DNA of 64,000 nt from Cryoendolithus antarcticus (lineage: Eukaryota > Ascomycota > Dothideomycetes > Cladosporiales > Cladosporiaceae). Position numbers and translations under genes: made by a program. Location: contig NAJO01000036.1 of NCBI GenBank assembly GCA_002077065.1, forward strand, positions 310,001 to 374,000, written 5' to 3'. Of the stretch, positions 33,522 to 44,341 are shown in pieces. The notes beneath the pieces are model-generated. The model had not been told where the DNA came from. It searched no databases and saw nothing but the letters and a program-made list of their open reading frames with translations. The stretch's first letter is position 1. Every line of letters begins with the position of its first letter.

Positions 33522-33746
33522 GCACGTGTAGGCGCGATGTGGGATTTTGATGATGATGATGAGAGCGCAGGTTCAGTACTGCTGCATACACTGTATTTGT
33601 AATGAGGGCTCACAGATACCCTGGCTTTTTGAGCGAGCTGATTGTATGGTGTTGTTCGTTGCCAAGACCTTCGTTCCTTCCCTCCATCCTGGCATGGTCC
33701 CGAACCACGCTTCATACCCGCTATATGCTGCGTGTGCGCTTTTCGT

Positions 33747-34770
33747 TCAGCCTCTGCGAACCACCGCCGGAGCCTTCGGCAGCCTTCTTGGGCGGTATTT
33801 GCGATCATCTCGATGCGCTGTGTTGCCCCTCGCCCAGATGCCTATCATGCCTCTATATGCCGCGCTGCATGGCCTAGTCATTCCGTCAGTAAGATCCAGA
33901 GTCAATGCTACAGAATGGCTCTTACCAGCAGAACTCATGCCTGCATTTCATGCCTGGCACAACAGGTCAGCATTCATTGAATCTGAAATTGATCTATGTT
34001 CACTCACAGGTCATGTGATCACACCCACCGGCTTTCTGCACACTGATGCCGCATTTAGGGCACGGTTTGCTGATCTTCTTGACCAGGGCTGCGGATTCCC
34101 TATTGAGTTCTGCGTGATCTACTGCCACTCGTAAGGCGTTTTGGTGCTCTTCACACGTCTTCTCCTCATGGAAGGGAGCCTTGCAAGAAGTGCAGCTGCG
34201 AGTGTAGCAGTCAGGACAACGAAATATATTACCATCGTCTTTACCGATGTATACACCAGACGAGCAGGCTGCACTAATGCAGGAGAAGAACTCCTCTTCC
34301 GTTGTGAGGAAGCTGGATGTTGCTTCATCGAGATACCTGGAGCTGGGTCAGCGTTCATCTCATCACTAAGTGAACTATGGCATTTACGCCACGAAGGTGT
34401 TGCCCTTGGCCAGCTTGCGAACCTCCTCAGCATCAAGCGAGTGCGTGCACTGCAGGCATCTGATACTGTCAAACCCTTTGGTTGCGACTTGGCCATTCAG
34501 TTGCACTTCCCAGCACTTGAAGCAAACGTCGGAGGTCTGCTGGTCAGCGTCGGCGTGTTGGAGCTTAGGGAAGCGGGTCTTGAAGGTCTCGTCGGTGCAA
34601 ACTATGCACTCCTTGGTGCCGATTCTGCTCCGTTTGCGAGACTGCACCGGTGCTTGAGAGTCCGCATTGCGAGTGCGCTTGCGCTTGACAGTGGGTGGTG
34701 GCGTTCGTCATGTCGTAGGTTCTTCGATCACCTGCACAGACTGCTGGTCCATATCGCCTGGCGAGCTCAT
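33747..34770 (-). CDS. RBR-type E3 ubiquitin ligase, small
   Basis: RING-IBR-RING ligase-like protein. Exons: 34770-34388 (possibly split), 34336-34008, 33953-33926 and 33873-33747. Introns are 51, 54 and 52 bp with good GT..AG signals, and phases agree throughout. RING1-like pairs: 'ECIVCTDE', 'DVCFKCW', 'IRCLQC'. IBR: 'FFSCISAACSSGV', 'FRCPDCYTRSCTSCKAPFH'. RING2: 'KPCPKCGISVQKAGGCDHMT', then 'CMKCRHEFCWPCSAAY', where the Cys after 'GCDHMT' is the expected ubiquitin-carrying catalytic residue. An in-frame TGA at 34710-34708 lies after codon 20. It disappears if a 48-bp stretch (34731-34684, GTGATC...GTCAAG) is an intron, giving 272 aa. The first ATG is at 34770. Substrate unknown. A paralogue lies 580 bp upstream. 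Confidence 0.8.
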
Positions 34771-35350
34771 GGCTTCTGACGACTGGCGATAGATCTCTTC
34801 AACGACCCTTGCTCTTGACAGATATGATCCCATGAACGTGATGGTGGATATGGGCCAGAAGCGATCATTTATGCAGTACAGCCGTGGTGAAGAGTTCCAG
34901 CTTCATGCTCTACGTGTACCTACATGCATCACCTCAATCACTTCACTTCTCTGTGGCAGGGCTGTGATTTCACCTGACCCGTGACTCATGACTGTACCCC
35001 ATGCTAATGCTCCGATGACCCAGGAACTCACAAGGTGAAATCAGCTAAGACATGTTTCGACACAGCTAGGACAGAACTCGAGCGTTTCGATCACTTTCTA
35101 TACCTCGGTCACTCCATTCACTTAGGTATCGCATAGCCTGGTATCATTTGTCTGTGTCATGAGGATGAGCCTCGATCATGCAAGCTCGCTTCACCCTCTT
35201 GTAAGGGTCCCTCCGACTCCCACTGCGTAGGACGCCTCCAGAGAATTATCAGCCATGCCAGAGTCGTACGTGTAGAACTAGGTCTCCTTGCCGACATACT
35301 TCGAAGCTGCCCTCGCTCGAGCAGTCGTATCTCGATGACCAAGGTGCCTC
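34771..35350. other. Spacer between tandem RBR genes
   Basis: 580 bp between the start of the intact RBR gene and the stop of its decayed paralogue. No gene seen. Confidence 0.4.
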
Positions 35351-36395
35351 TCAATCACGACCGAGTTCTGCATTCGCAGCAGCGAGCAGGTCCCAATCGA
35401 TAGCGAACTCTTCATTGAGGACCAGAGGCGGACCGTCGAAGGGACCGCCAAGGCCGGCCACATCTGGCTCAGCCTTGGCCAAGGGTACTGGCAAGCGGTT
35501 GATGTGATAGCGACACTCGGCATGGTGAGCTAAATTGCCCACCCGATGAATGCCCTCGTTGCCACCATACAGAGCCGAGCACGCCCAGCACTACTGTGTC
35601 CTGCAGATCGGACCTTGAGTCGAGATGTCCGTCTGTCGCCTTTGGGTATGTTTCCATGGGCTCAACTTACAAGTGACATGATCACAGCCTGTATACTTGT
35701 CGAAATTTGTCTTGCAACTTGGGCAAGGCTTGCTGATCTCTCTGACTTTGGCCAAAGATCGCTCTTCCTGGCTCTCCCGGTCTCCTTTGAGCTTTATGGA
35801 CGACTGAATGAAGCCGCCGAATTGACAATCGGCGGCTGTGCACGAGAAGAAGTCTTCCTCGCTGGCTAGGTAAGTAGCCGCGGATCTGTCGAGGTATCTG
35901 GCTCGTTGTCAGTAGTTCTGATTCGAAGTCTGGAGTACTCTGGCTGGCCTACATGGAATATGACCTTTTGCTGACCACCTTGCGGAGCTCGTCAGCATCC
36001 ATAGCTTTGCTGCACTGTGGACAGCCAATGCTCTTCGGGCCCTTGCTATTCATCTCTGACTTGATGTGGCTACCCCAGCATTTGTAGCAGACCTCGGACT
36101 CATGCGAATGAGCGGAGCCGTGTGGTAACTTGGGATAGTCGCGCTCCGAGAAATTTTCCATGCACACCACACATTCTCTGGCTTCTGTCCTGGCACGTTT
36201 GCTGAATTGCCAATCCTCTCCCGTTGACTCTTCCACGCTGAGTCTACGCTTAAGAGGTTTGCGAAGAGCGTCAGGTACGTGTTCCGAAGTATCCGTCTCT
36301 TGACCGCTCACCCTTTGATCCTCCGTACAGTGTGTGAACAGTCCGGTAAGTCGATGGCGCGGTCGCTGCCCGGTCTGCTTCTCTATGAAGTCCAT
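35351..36395 (-). pseudogene. Decayed RBR-type E3 ligase paralogue
   Basis: Tandem paralogue of the gene at 33747-34770. Exons: 36395-35953, 35897-35671 and 35613-35351. Introns are 55 bp (GTAGGC...CTGAC...CCAG) and 57 bp (GTAAGT...CAAG). RING1-like part: 'ECVVCMENFSERDYPKLPHG', 'EVCYKCW', 'IGCPQC'. The IBR begins 'DFFSCTAADCQFGGF' but lacks the second half with its Cys ligands that the paralogue has. RING2 reads 'KPCPSCKTNFDKYTGCDHVT' then 'CPICRTQ', a TAG at 35593-35591, and 'CWACSALYGGNEGIHRVGNL'. The stop sits where the paralogue has Phe in 'HEFCWPC'. The frame stays open for about 80 more codons to 35351. The IBR loss plus the nonsense codon argue for a pseudogene. An alternative splice avoiding the TAG was not found. 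Confidence 0.7.
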
Positions 36396-36858
36396 GTTGT
36401 ATATCTATGCAGTATAGCTGGCAAAGTAGTGACAGGTTGGGAGGTGAAGTGGTAGAGTAGAGAATGGTGAGCGACAAAGCACGGGACTTCCACCGCTCGT
36501 CTACAGTGACATTCGAAGCATGGCATATGACATGCCAGTCTTCCGGGGCCAGACATGTGGATGCGCAAGCTCTCTTCTTCCATCTCACTGACCAAAGTCA
36601 AGCTTCACTTCAGCGCCATCAATGAATCAAGAGTCTGCTCCGATGCTTCTCCGAACACACCTTCCTACGCCACCAGATTTGCAAGTGAATGACAGGTTAT
36701 GTGAAAGGACGGGGGTAGCCGGTGTAGCCACTCGGAGGGACAACAACTCTTCACTTACATTGCTGATCGTACTTGCCCGAACCTACGGATAGGCGGTCGG
36801 ATCTCCCAGATTGTAGGTTGCGATCAGTACCTACAGGCCCAGTGACGTGATACTTACT
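36396..36858. other. Intergenic stretch
   Basis: 463 bp between the decayed RBR gene start and the SDR stop, on the same strand. Nothing recognisable. Confidence 0.4.
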
Positions 36859-37778
36859 CTACCACGGCTGCACCATCGTCGCTCGGATCACCTTACCCTG
36901 ATCTTCGTCTCTCTTCCCCTCAATAACATCTTTAATGAACTGGCCACCTTCAGATGGATCCCGAGCACCCATCTGCTTCGTGTCAGCGTCAGCAAATCAC
37001 TCGGCCATACATACAAACGCACTTTCTTCAGCTGCTCGGCCCCCACACCACCCAGTCCAGTCGCCAAGAAACCCGGGCTGATCGCCCATACTTTCACGCC
37101 ATCATTCTTGAGCGTCTTCGCCCACTCCCGCATGAGCATGTTGAGGCCCGTCTTGGAGCTCCGGTAGCTAATCACGGGGTTCCCTGTATTGGGCTTGGGC
37201 CACCCGGCTTCTGGAGAGGCATTCAGACGTGCCAGAGGAGGGTAGTCGAAGCGTTCAGTTTCCGACAGGGCGGAGGTGCCGCTTGTGACGAAAAGGAGAC
37301 GTGGGTTGGAGGACTTGAGCAGCAGCGGGATTGCCTCGTGGGTCTAGCCAATCAGTACTCGGTCCCTAAAGGACAATTTGCTACATGTACTGACCAGAAC
37401 ATGAGTGCCCGAGACGTTCACATCCCGAGAAGCGTTAAATGCCTCGCGGAGCGTCATCTCGCCAGACTGCCCTTTGCCATCGAAGCTACTCCCGGCATTG
37501 TTGATCAAAGCATCGATCCTGCCATGGGACTTGGAGACCTGTTCGACTGCCTTTCGAATGGAGTCATCCGAAGAGATGTCGATGACCAATGGTGTGAGAC
37601 CTGAGTCTCCCTTCGAGCCCTCTTTCTGAAGCTCAGCGATAGCCTTCTCGGCATTCTCAAGCTTGCGGCTGCCCACGAGGATGTCGGAGCTCACGCTGGA
37701 GTTGTACAGAGCCTTGACGACTTCGTAGCCTATTCCCGTGTTCGCTCCCGTTATGAGGATAATCTCCTTGACGGACAT
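36859..37778 (-). CDS. Short-chain dehydrogenase/reductase (carbonyl-reductase type)
   Basis: NAD(P)-dependent oxidoreductase of the classical SDR family, 272 aa. Three exons: 37778-37395, 37343-37023 and 36972-36859. Introns are 51 bp (GTCAGT...GCTAG) and 50 bp (GTGCGT...GCTGAC...CAG). Rossmann motif 'TGANTGIG' is at residues 10-17, 'NNAG' at 93-96, catalytic Ser149 in 'FVTSGTSAL', and Tyr188/Lys192 in 'YRSSK'. 'ISPGFLATGLGG' is the usual post-active-site loop. It resembles the sniffer/carbonyl reductase subgroup. The 3' exon was found only by splicing: unspliced, the frame runs on with a different tail. The gene is divergent from a ketopantoate-reductase-like gene. Substrate unknown. Confidence 0.92.
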
Positions 37779-38245
37779 GTTGAGAAGGATGATCGGATGT
37801 GACTGGTGAACAGAGGAGAGTAGCGAGAAGCAGGACCCAGAAGTCTCACCTACATCTTATAGACGACGGAGGAGTTATGTTAACGCCGAGTCCGGTGCCG
37901 CCTGCCACTTGTGCTGCGCTCGCGCTCACACTTTGTGGGCCGCAGAAGGATCGCACGCCTGATTCCGTGATCACTTCAGGGACTCAGATGCTTTGGGCCC
38001 GAAGGCGCATTGCCTGATAGCTGGAGAGAACATATGGGACACACTGTTTTATGATGGATAGCGGACAAAGCAGGTGACGTCGAGGAAAGCAGGAAGACGA
38101 CCACTGCTTGGCAGCGTGGGGGTTCTGGTTCACGCTATGAACACCAAAATCGTCAATGGCTCGGGCATATTCATAGTTGTGCAAGTAGGTTCCATTGGAC
38201 AATTTGGACGATCGGTTGACGCTCACGTCCCGATAAATCAACATA
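37779..38245. other. Divergent promoter between SDR and ketopantoate reductase-like genes
   Basis: 467 bp with no gene. By position it is a shared regulatory region for two predicted NAD(P)H-dependent reductases. Confidence 0.4.
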
Positions 38246-39276
38246 ATGACCCGTGCGCTGATATTCGGTCTGGGTGGCGTCGGGTAACATGCTCATCCCG
38301 ACTTACACAACGGGATTCTACTAACACCACCCTTAGCTGCATATACGGCTACATTCTACAACAGGGCGGCGTGGAAGTCACCGCTGTCTGCCGCTCAAAC
38401 TACGAACAAGTCAAAGCCAACGGCGTCACCATCCGCTCAGCTAAATGGGGCACAGTCACAGCTCGGCCACATGCTGCACGATCACCAAAGGAAGCAGCGC
38501 AGTACGGACCCTTCGACTACATACTGGTCTGCTCGAAGGCATTCCCAGGGACGTCGGAGCTGATCAGAGATGCTGTGACTGGAGGGACCGCCGTAGTGCT
38601 GGCTCAAAACGGCATTGGTATTGAAGCTGAGTACGCCGCGGCTTACCCTTCCAATACGATGATCTCTGGGGTCGTCTACCTGCCAACAACGCAAGTCGAG
38701 CCAGGCGTTGTAGAACACGGCACTCCACTTGAACGGTTCGAGATAGGCAGCTACCCATCGCTTGCGGGCTCTGCTGCTGAAGACGCTGTCACCAAGCTGG
38801 CTGAACTCTTTGCTAAAGGCGGCGGCACATGCATCGCTTACGATGATGTGCAAGCCCAGCGATGGGAGAAGCTCTCCGTCAACGCGTCCTTGAACCCGAT
38901 CACCGCCCTTTCATTATGTGACGATGCCAACTTCTTGCGCTCATCGCCCGGTGCGCTCGAGGTGGCCAAAGACGTGATGCGTGAAGTCGGCGCCGTCGCA
39001 GCAGCTTACGGCTACCATGGCGTCGACAAGGCTACGATCGATCGTCACATGCTTCGCCACGAGCAGCGAGTGAACGGCAAGGAGCCCTCCATGCTGGTAG
39101 ATGTCCGACAGAATCGGCCTGTAGAAGTGGAAGCCATCTTGGGCTACACCGTGCGACTGGCAGAGAAGCAGAATGTCGCTGTGCCGTACCTTCGAATGCT
39201 GTATACGCTCACAAAGGCTCGTAATTTCGCGATCGTGCAGAGCGATGAGTGGAAGCCGATTGCTAGAGTCAGCTGA
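38246..39276 (+). CDS. Ketopantoate reductase (ApbA/PanE) family protein
   Basis: Probable NADPH-dependent 2-dehydropantoate 2-reductase or a related 2-oxoacid reductase, 325 aa. Two exons: 38246-38283, a 53-bp intron (GTAACA...CTAAC...TTAG), then 38337-39276. The short first exon carries the nucleotide-binding Gly motif ('ALIFGLGGVG'), and splicing joins it to 'CIYGYILQQGGVEVTAVCRS'. 'ILVCSKAF' and 'LAQNGIGIE' are the usual blocks of the N-domain. The C-terminal helical domain shows 'RWEKLSVNASLNPITALSL', containing the catalytic Lys region, and 'SMLVDVRQNRPVEVEAI'. Fungal genomes hold several paralogues and only one makes pantothenate, so a role in coenzyme A synthesis is possible but not certain. 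Confidence 0.9.
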
Positions 39277-39581
39277 AGTGCCCTCAGACTCATCACTCTC
39301 TCAGCAATCGGCTAGCACCACTCACATGGTAGCAAGGTGGCACCGCGGTCTGATCTGTACACCCGACGGATCTAGAGCGACCGCGGCATCAGTCCCGACG
39401 AGCAGGTTTGCCTCTCACAAGCCAAATACCAGCTGTAGCCCCCATGGCTGCGGCACGCAAGCAGCTTTCCGTGACAGGGGTTATTGCCACGCGCATTTGG
39501 TAAGCCTGGACTTTCCTCTGACCTCTCATCAAATGAAGCAAAGCTGATAGCAAACTAGCAGACGAGATTGGAGAAAGACGA
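39277..39581. other. Short intergenic stretch
   Basis: 305 bp between the reductase stop and the small Cys-protein start. Nothing recognised. Confidence 0.35.
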
Positions 39582-39986
39582 ATGTGCACACAAGAACTTA
39601 TCTGGTGCTCTTGCGGACATGGCGAGCTTATGCCCATCAAAGTCTGCTCCTACGCAGCGTCAACTGGTACATGTTGGACGATCGTACATGGCGACTCCAC
39701 TTTGATCATACCGATGAGCTGCTCATATTGTAACTATGGGCTCAATTTACATTGTCCACTTGCTGCCGCCGCACGACCGCGAGGTGAGCTGGCAGCGCAG
39801 ATAGAGAGTGCGGCTGCAGAGGGATCTGTTGGCTGTGGCATGAAAAGGAAGAGGGTCGACTCCGTGCTCGACTTGACTGAACAGGATTGCGGTGTCACTG
39901 GAGATATACCAGTCGAGCTGAAGGATGTGGCGGAGACGGAGTGGATGGACTTTAGTCTCGACCCGGAGCTTTGGGGTTACGTATGA
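39582..39986 (+). CDS. Small Cys-containing hypothetical protein (134 aa)
   Basis: ATG-initiated frame of 134 aa. The first half has regularly placed Cys and His ('MCTQELIWCSCGHGELMPIK', 'CSYCNYGLNLHC'), resembling small fungal proteins that start 'MC...' followed by a 'CGH' motif and later CxxC, for which zinc binding is usually assumed. The second half holds an Ala/Glu helix, then 'GMKRKRVDSVLDLTEQD' with a basic NLS-like patch, and an acidic end ('EWMDFSLDPELW'). No domain of known function was identified. Length and composition support a lineage-specific gene. Confidence 0.55.
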   Translation: MCTQELIWCSCGHGELMPIKVCSYAASTGTCWTIVHGDSTLIIPMSCSYCNYGLNLHCPLAAAARPRGELAAQIESAAAEGSVGCGMKRKRVDSVLDLTEQDCGVTGDIPVELKDVAETEWMDFSLDPELWGYV

Positions 39987-41243
39987 GATGCGAGATCTTC
40001 TTCGATACCTACATCGTCACAGTCCACGTGTTTTTGACGAGCGTGCTGTCAGAATCTGTCGCTATCTGGGAGGTCCTAGATGCTACATCTGGCGACAGCT
40101 CTTTGCGCGAACTGCACATTCTATTCGTTGCCGTCGTGAATTCTCCATCATAGTCGAGAGATAGAAGCTTGACCAAGAAACGCGCTGCTCGTCGAAGATT
40201 CGCCTTGGTGGACGCCAAGTTGGGCCAAGTTGCTGGCGACGGAGCTTCTCCACGACGTCGTCTGGTGGTACACTGCGTTTGTCTGGACAGGCTATGGCCG
40301 GACGCTTGCATCTTGCGTCTCTCCTTGAATATACCTACCTGTTTGCATGCGGTCTGAAGACGCCTCATCTGCGAATGAAGTATCCGCCATTCACAGTTCA
40401 ACAACCCGCTGCCCTGGACAACGCATAGGATGTTGTCAGCTTGGCCATGATGGCTCCAAGAGCTGCACGATGACGGCTGACTGGCTACAACCCTAGAAAA
40501 GTGGGAAATGCAAGGCGGGAGAGAGATTCGCGCTTCCAATGATGGGGTTTCGCCGGCGCCACGATTACCGCGCCCAGCCTTGAGGAGCATGCTTAACTTA
40601 GCGTGTTTTGAATTCGCGTTGCGTATTCGTTGCGAGCAAGCTTTGGGGATGATGGTGAGCGAACTCTAGCAGAAGTCTTGCGTGCGCTTGAGTACTCTGT
40701 CCATCGTAACACCGTTGACCGGTGTACATCTCACGTACTCATTCTCAATCTACAAGCTTAGGATATTGAAAGGAGAAAGGCAACGCCACGCTGCGATCAG
40801 GGCACATCGACGCTACCGAGATCGACGGGACATCAAACGGCGCTCAGCCACACAAATCAGCACACACTTTGGCCGACATTGCTCTGGCCCGCCCTTACTC
40901 GCTTCAATCAATCTGTAGGTAGCCAAGTCTTCCACCTTCCCCGTCTTACATCGTCACTTCATTCACTCCTTCGCAATAATAATCACGGCGGCCGCTACAT
41001 CTGACATACCTTCCTGCAGCGGCGCTTCTTACGCGCCAATTCGCACTGCGCCTCCACGACATCACCAATTGAAAGTGCGCATCGACGCCACAATAACAAG
41101 GCAACCTGTCAGCACCCACGGCATCCCATCGCAATCCCGCGATCGAGGCCCGCAGGAGTGAAGTGCAGATAGTCGAGGCATCATCAGGCACTTCAAAGCT
41201 GCACGGCGGCTGACGACCCGAGGTCGCACAGCTACACTGCAAC
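39987..41243. other. Intergenic stretch upstream of the Ca2+/H+ antiporter
   Basis: 1.26 kb. A 193-codon minus-strand ATG frame (40009-40590) has no recognisable domain or bias and was not accepted. The right end must hold the promoter and leader of the antiporter gene. Confidence 0.4.
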
Positions 41244-43266
41244 ATGCGTGAGTCTCCCTGTCATCAACTGTAGATGTGGCAATACTGCAATACGATTTCC
41301 GAAATCGCAGCACATCAGGTGTAATATCTAGCAACACCAATGGCGTGCTAATGACATATAATTTAGACACTATCAAACGCGCCGCAAGACGGCAAGCGTG
41401 GTACCACAATAACGATGGAGATAATACAACATATAACCCCTTCGGCCGCGGCAACGCGCCGCGCAGGACGCGAGATCTCGAGAGCAATTCCCGCGATGGC
41501 GGAGTGCTGGAGCACACTGCAACGGAGAACGACGCCGTGTCGCCAATAGAGGCCAAGCGACGGTCAGGTTACAACGCTGAGAAAGAAGGCTTCAGTGGGC
41601 CAAAGCATGCCGGAACCTACCCTGCCTCGAGTTCCAACGCGCAGCCACAGAGAAGCTCGTTCGAGGAGAGCGAATTCCAGGGCCCGAATTCACTGGAGAA
41701 GGAGGAGAAAGCGAGTGGCATTAGCGGGTCCACTGTCGCTCCGACAGAGACGCGGTCTCCACCAAATGGAGTCGTGGAACAGTCTGTGGGCGGCTCAGAG
41801 GGAGCGAAGAAGAGGAAATCAAGAAAGTTCCACATTCCGTTTACGAAGAAGAAGGAAGAGGAGGGCGGCGAGCCGGTGGAGAGATCGGAGTCTTACAAGA
41901 AGAACCACCCAAAGCTCTCGATCATGTCGCAGGCCAAGGCTGTCTTCGGATCATATATCAACATCCTGCTCATTGCTGTGCCAGTTGGCATTGCACTCGA
42001 GTATGCGCATGTCAACAAGATTGCGGTGTTGTAAGTATCTGATCTCGAAACGGCGTAATTGATGATTGCTGACAATCGCAGCGTCGTGAACTTTATCGCC
42101 ATCATCCCGCTAGCAGCTATGCTCTCATACGCAACCGAGGAACTGGCCATGTATGTCGGCGAAACACTCGGCGGCCTGCTGAACGCCAGCTTCGGTAACG
42201 CAGTCGAGCTGATCGTCTCAATCATCGCCCTGGCCCAAGGCAAGATCCTCATCGTCCAGACCTCGCTCATCGGCTCCATGTTGTCCAACTTGCTGCTCGT
42301 GATGGGAATGTGCTTCTTCTTCGGCGGACTCAAACGCCGCGAACAATTTTTCAACATAACTGTCGCGCAGACCGCCGCCTCACTACTCTCGCTCGCCGTA
42401 GGCGCGTTGATCATCCCTACGGCTTTCCGCATTTTCGCCTTGGACGATACGGGTGTTGCGCCTACCTCCCGCGGGACTGCGATTTTGCTCCTGATCACGT
42501 ACGGTTGCTACTTGTTCTTCCAGCTCTCCACGCACATTGACATGTACAACGAGCCCTCGCAAAAGGTGCCCAAATCTTCCAAGAAGAAGGATTCTGGTGA
42601 CGCTCTGCGTGGCATGGCGACTATGGGCGCCAGCGCCGCGGCTTCGACAGGCGGCCAGGTGAACCAGGGACAGCACGTGCAGAAGCGAGAGGAAGATGAG
42701 GAGGAAGAGGAGACGCCGAAACTCACTCGTCTCGGCGCTTTGGTCACGCTCGCTGGCTCCACGGTCCTTGTCGCCCTCTGCGCTGAGTACATGGTCAGCT
42801 CTATTGACGCCATCACGAAAGGTGGCGGAATTTCGGAGGAGTTCGTTGGCTTGATCCTGCTTCCGATCGTCGGTAATGCTGCTGAGCACGCTACTGCTGT
42901 CACTGTGGCCATCAAAGACAAGATGGATCTCGCTATTGGTGTCGCCGTCGGATCAAGCTTGCAGATCGCACTTCTGGTCTTGCCCTTGATGGTGGTCATC
43001 GGATGGATCGGACTCGGGCACCCGAAGGTTATGACGCTGGACTTTGATGGGTTCCAGGTTGCCGTCTTGTTTATTGCGATTATTCTGGTCAACTATCTGA
43101 TCCAGGTAAGTCTCTCTGCTCTTAGAGGAAGTGTCTCGCATGTTGCTAACATTGTCTGCAGGACGGCAAGTCGCACTGGCTCGAGGGCGTGATGTTGCAA
43201 ATCACGTACATCATCATCGCCACTGCTGCATTCTTCTACCCGGCACCGGAAGGTGTTGCTGGTTGA
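41244..43266 (+). CDS. vcx1: Vcx1-like vacuolar Ca2+/H+ antiporter
   Basis: CaCA-family exchanger that loads Ca2+ into the vacuole using the proton gradient. Four exons: 41244-41247, 41367-42030, 42082-43105 and 43162-43266, giving 598 aa. Exon 1 encodes only the start codon plus one base; the 119-bp intron ends with a CTAATGAC branch site and TTTAG, and the protein begins 'MHTIKRAARRQAWYHN'. Residues 1-200 are a polar cytosolic extension. The two CaCA repeats are clear: 'ELAMYVGETLGGLLNASFGN' with 'AVELIVSIIALAQGKI', and 'GNAAEHATAVTVAIKDKMD' with 'LAIGVAVGSSLQIALLVLP'. An acidic/basic linker ('EEDEEEEETPKL') lies between. It pairs functionally with the Yvc1 release channel 20 kb away. Confidence 0.95.
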
Positions 43267-44341
43267 GCGGATCGTCGTACCTTGTACGACCAATGCCAGC
43301 TGGGAGTCGACGCAGCAGTCAATCAGGGAGTTGTCAGGGAAAATGGGACTATTCGACTGTTCAACGTATACGGAGTCAGGAGTAGCTCGCGAAAGATACC
43401 AGGGTCGAGTGGTTTAGGCGGTTATGTAATCCGAATCAAAGCTAGCTGCTTACTTTCCTGCCCCAGTACCAACTCGTTGAAGTGGCACGAACGTACGAAT
43501 GCCCGTCGAATATAGGCTCAAGAGATCTTGGGTATGGGGACGCATGGGGAATGGCTGTGCCAGTATCTTGTCAAATAACCGCTGTAAGAGATGCAGTACT
43601 TCGTTTCATGTGTTGCGATTTTACTGTTGTTTTCATTATTTGTATCTGTACCGTGCTTCCTTTATGCCTTTCTCTCTATATTCAGCTGGACCCACTGCCA
43701 TCTGCTTTCGAGGCCGGCGACGGGCGCTTGGAGCTGACTCTAATCGCGCAGTGGCGATGCAGACTGTATGCCTTTTGGGCCTGAACGTGAAGTGTAATGA
43801 TCTCTCTTCTGCCCACGCTCTACCGTCATTCATCGTTGCTGTCCTTTTAGATCTGTCGTGTCACTTGGAGCAAGCATCGTATTCTTTGCTCACTCGGATC
43901 TATGTCGCTGTCCAGTATATCAATCCTCGCGTATTTGGACTCGGCCGATGCAGCTGGTTCCAAGGTTTATCTGTAGAGGTATGCCTCCTGTGGCCTAGGA
44001 TTGCGACATCTTCAGTTACGTCCGGCCGCATTGGGAGTCGTTGTTGCGATGCATATCGAGGCGAGAGTCGGTGTTGAAGCTGCTGTGATTTCTGCTTGTA
44101 GCCTTGTCTTGTTGATGTCCTAGGGAACGACTGGCCGGGGTTCGTTCAGCGAATACAACCGCAACTCAATAACGGCGTGGTCCAGCATTCAGACCTCGCC
44201 ACAGTGATTCGAAATTGACTTTCCTCCACGTCGATCGTACCTATCGGAGTTCCTACCCGTTTTTAATCGACGCGAGCGATTGCGTGTAAAGGCAGGCTGG
44301 GTACTCAGGAGAAGCCATCGTCGGAAATCAGCGCGAGATCT
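43267..44341. other. Convergent 3' region between vcx1 and bZIP gene
   Basis: 1.07 kb. A 192-codon ATG frame (43499-44077, +) has Cys- and Ser-rich chance-like composition and was rejected. Presumably two 3' UTRs and spacer. Confidence 0.4.

Noticed and set aside
40009..40590. 193-codon ATG frame on the minus strand
   Set aside because: No domain and no coding bias. Kept out, although a lineage-specific gene cannot be fully excluded.
43499..44077. 192-codon ATG frame on the plus strand
   Set aside because: Located between convergent genes; Cys/Ser/Arg-rich chance composition without any recognisable block.
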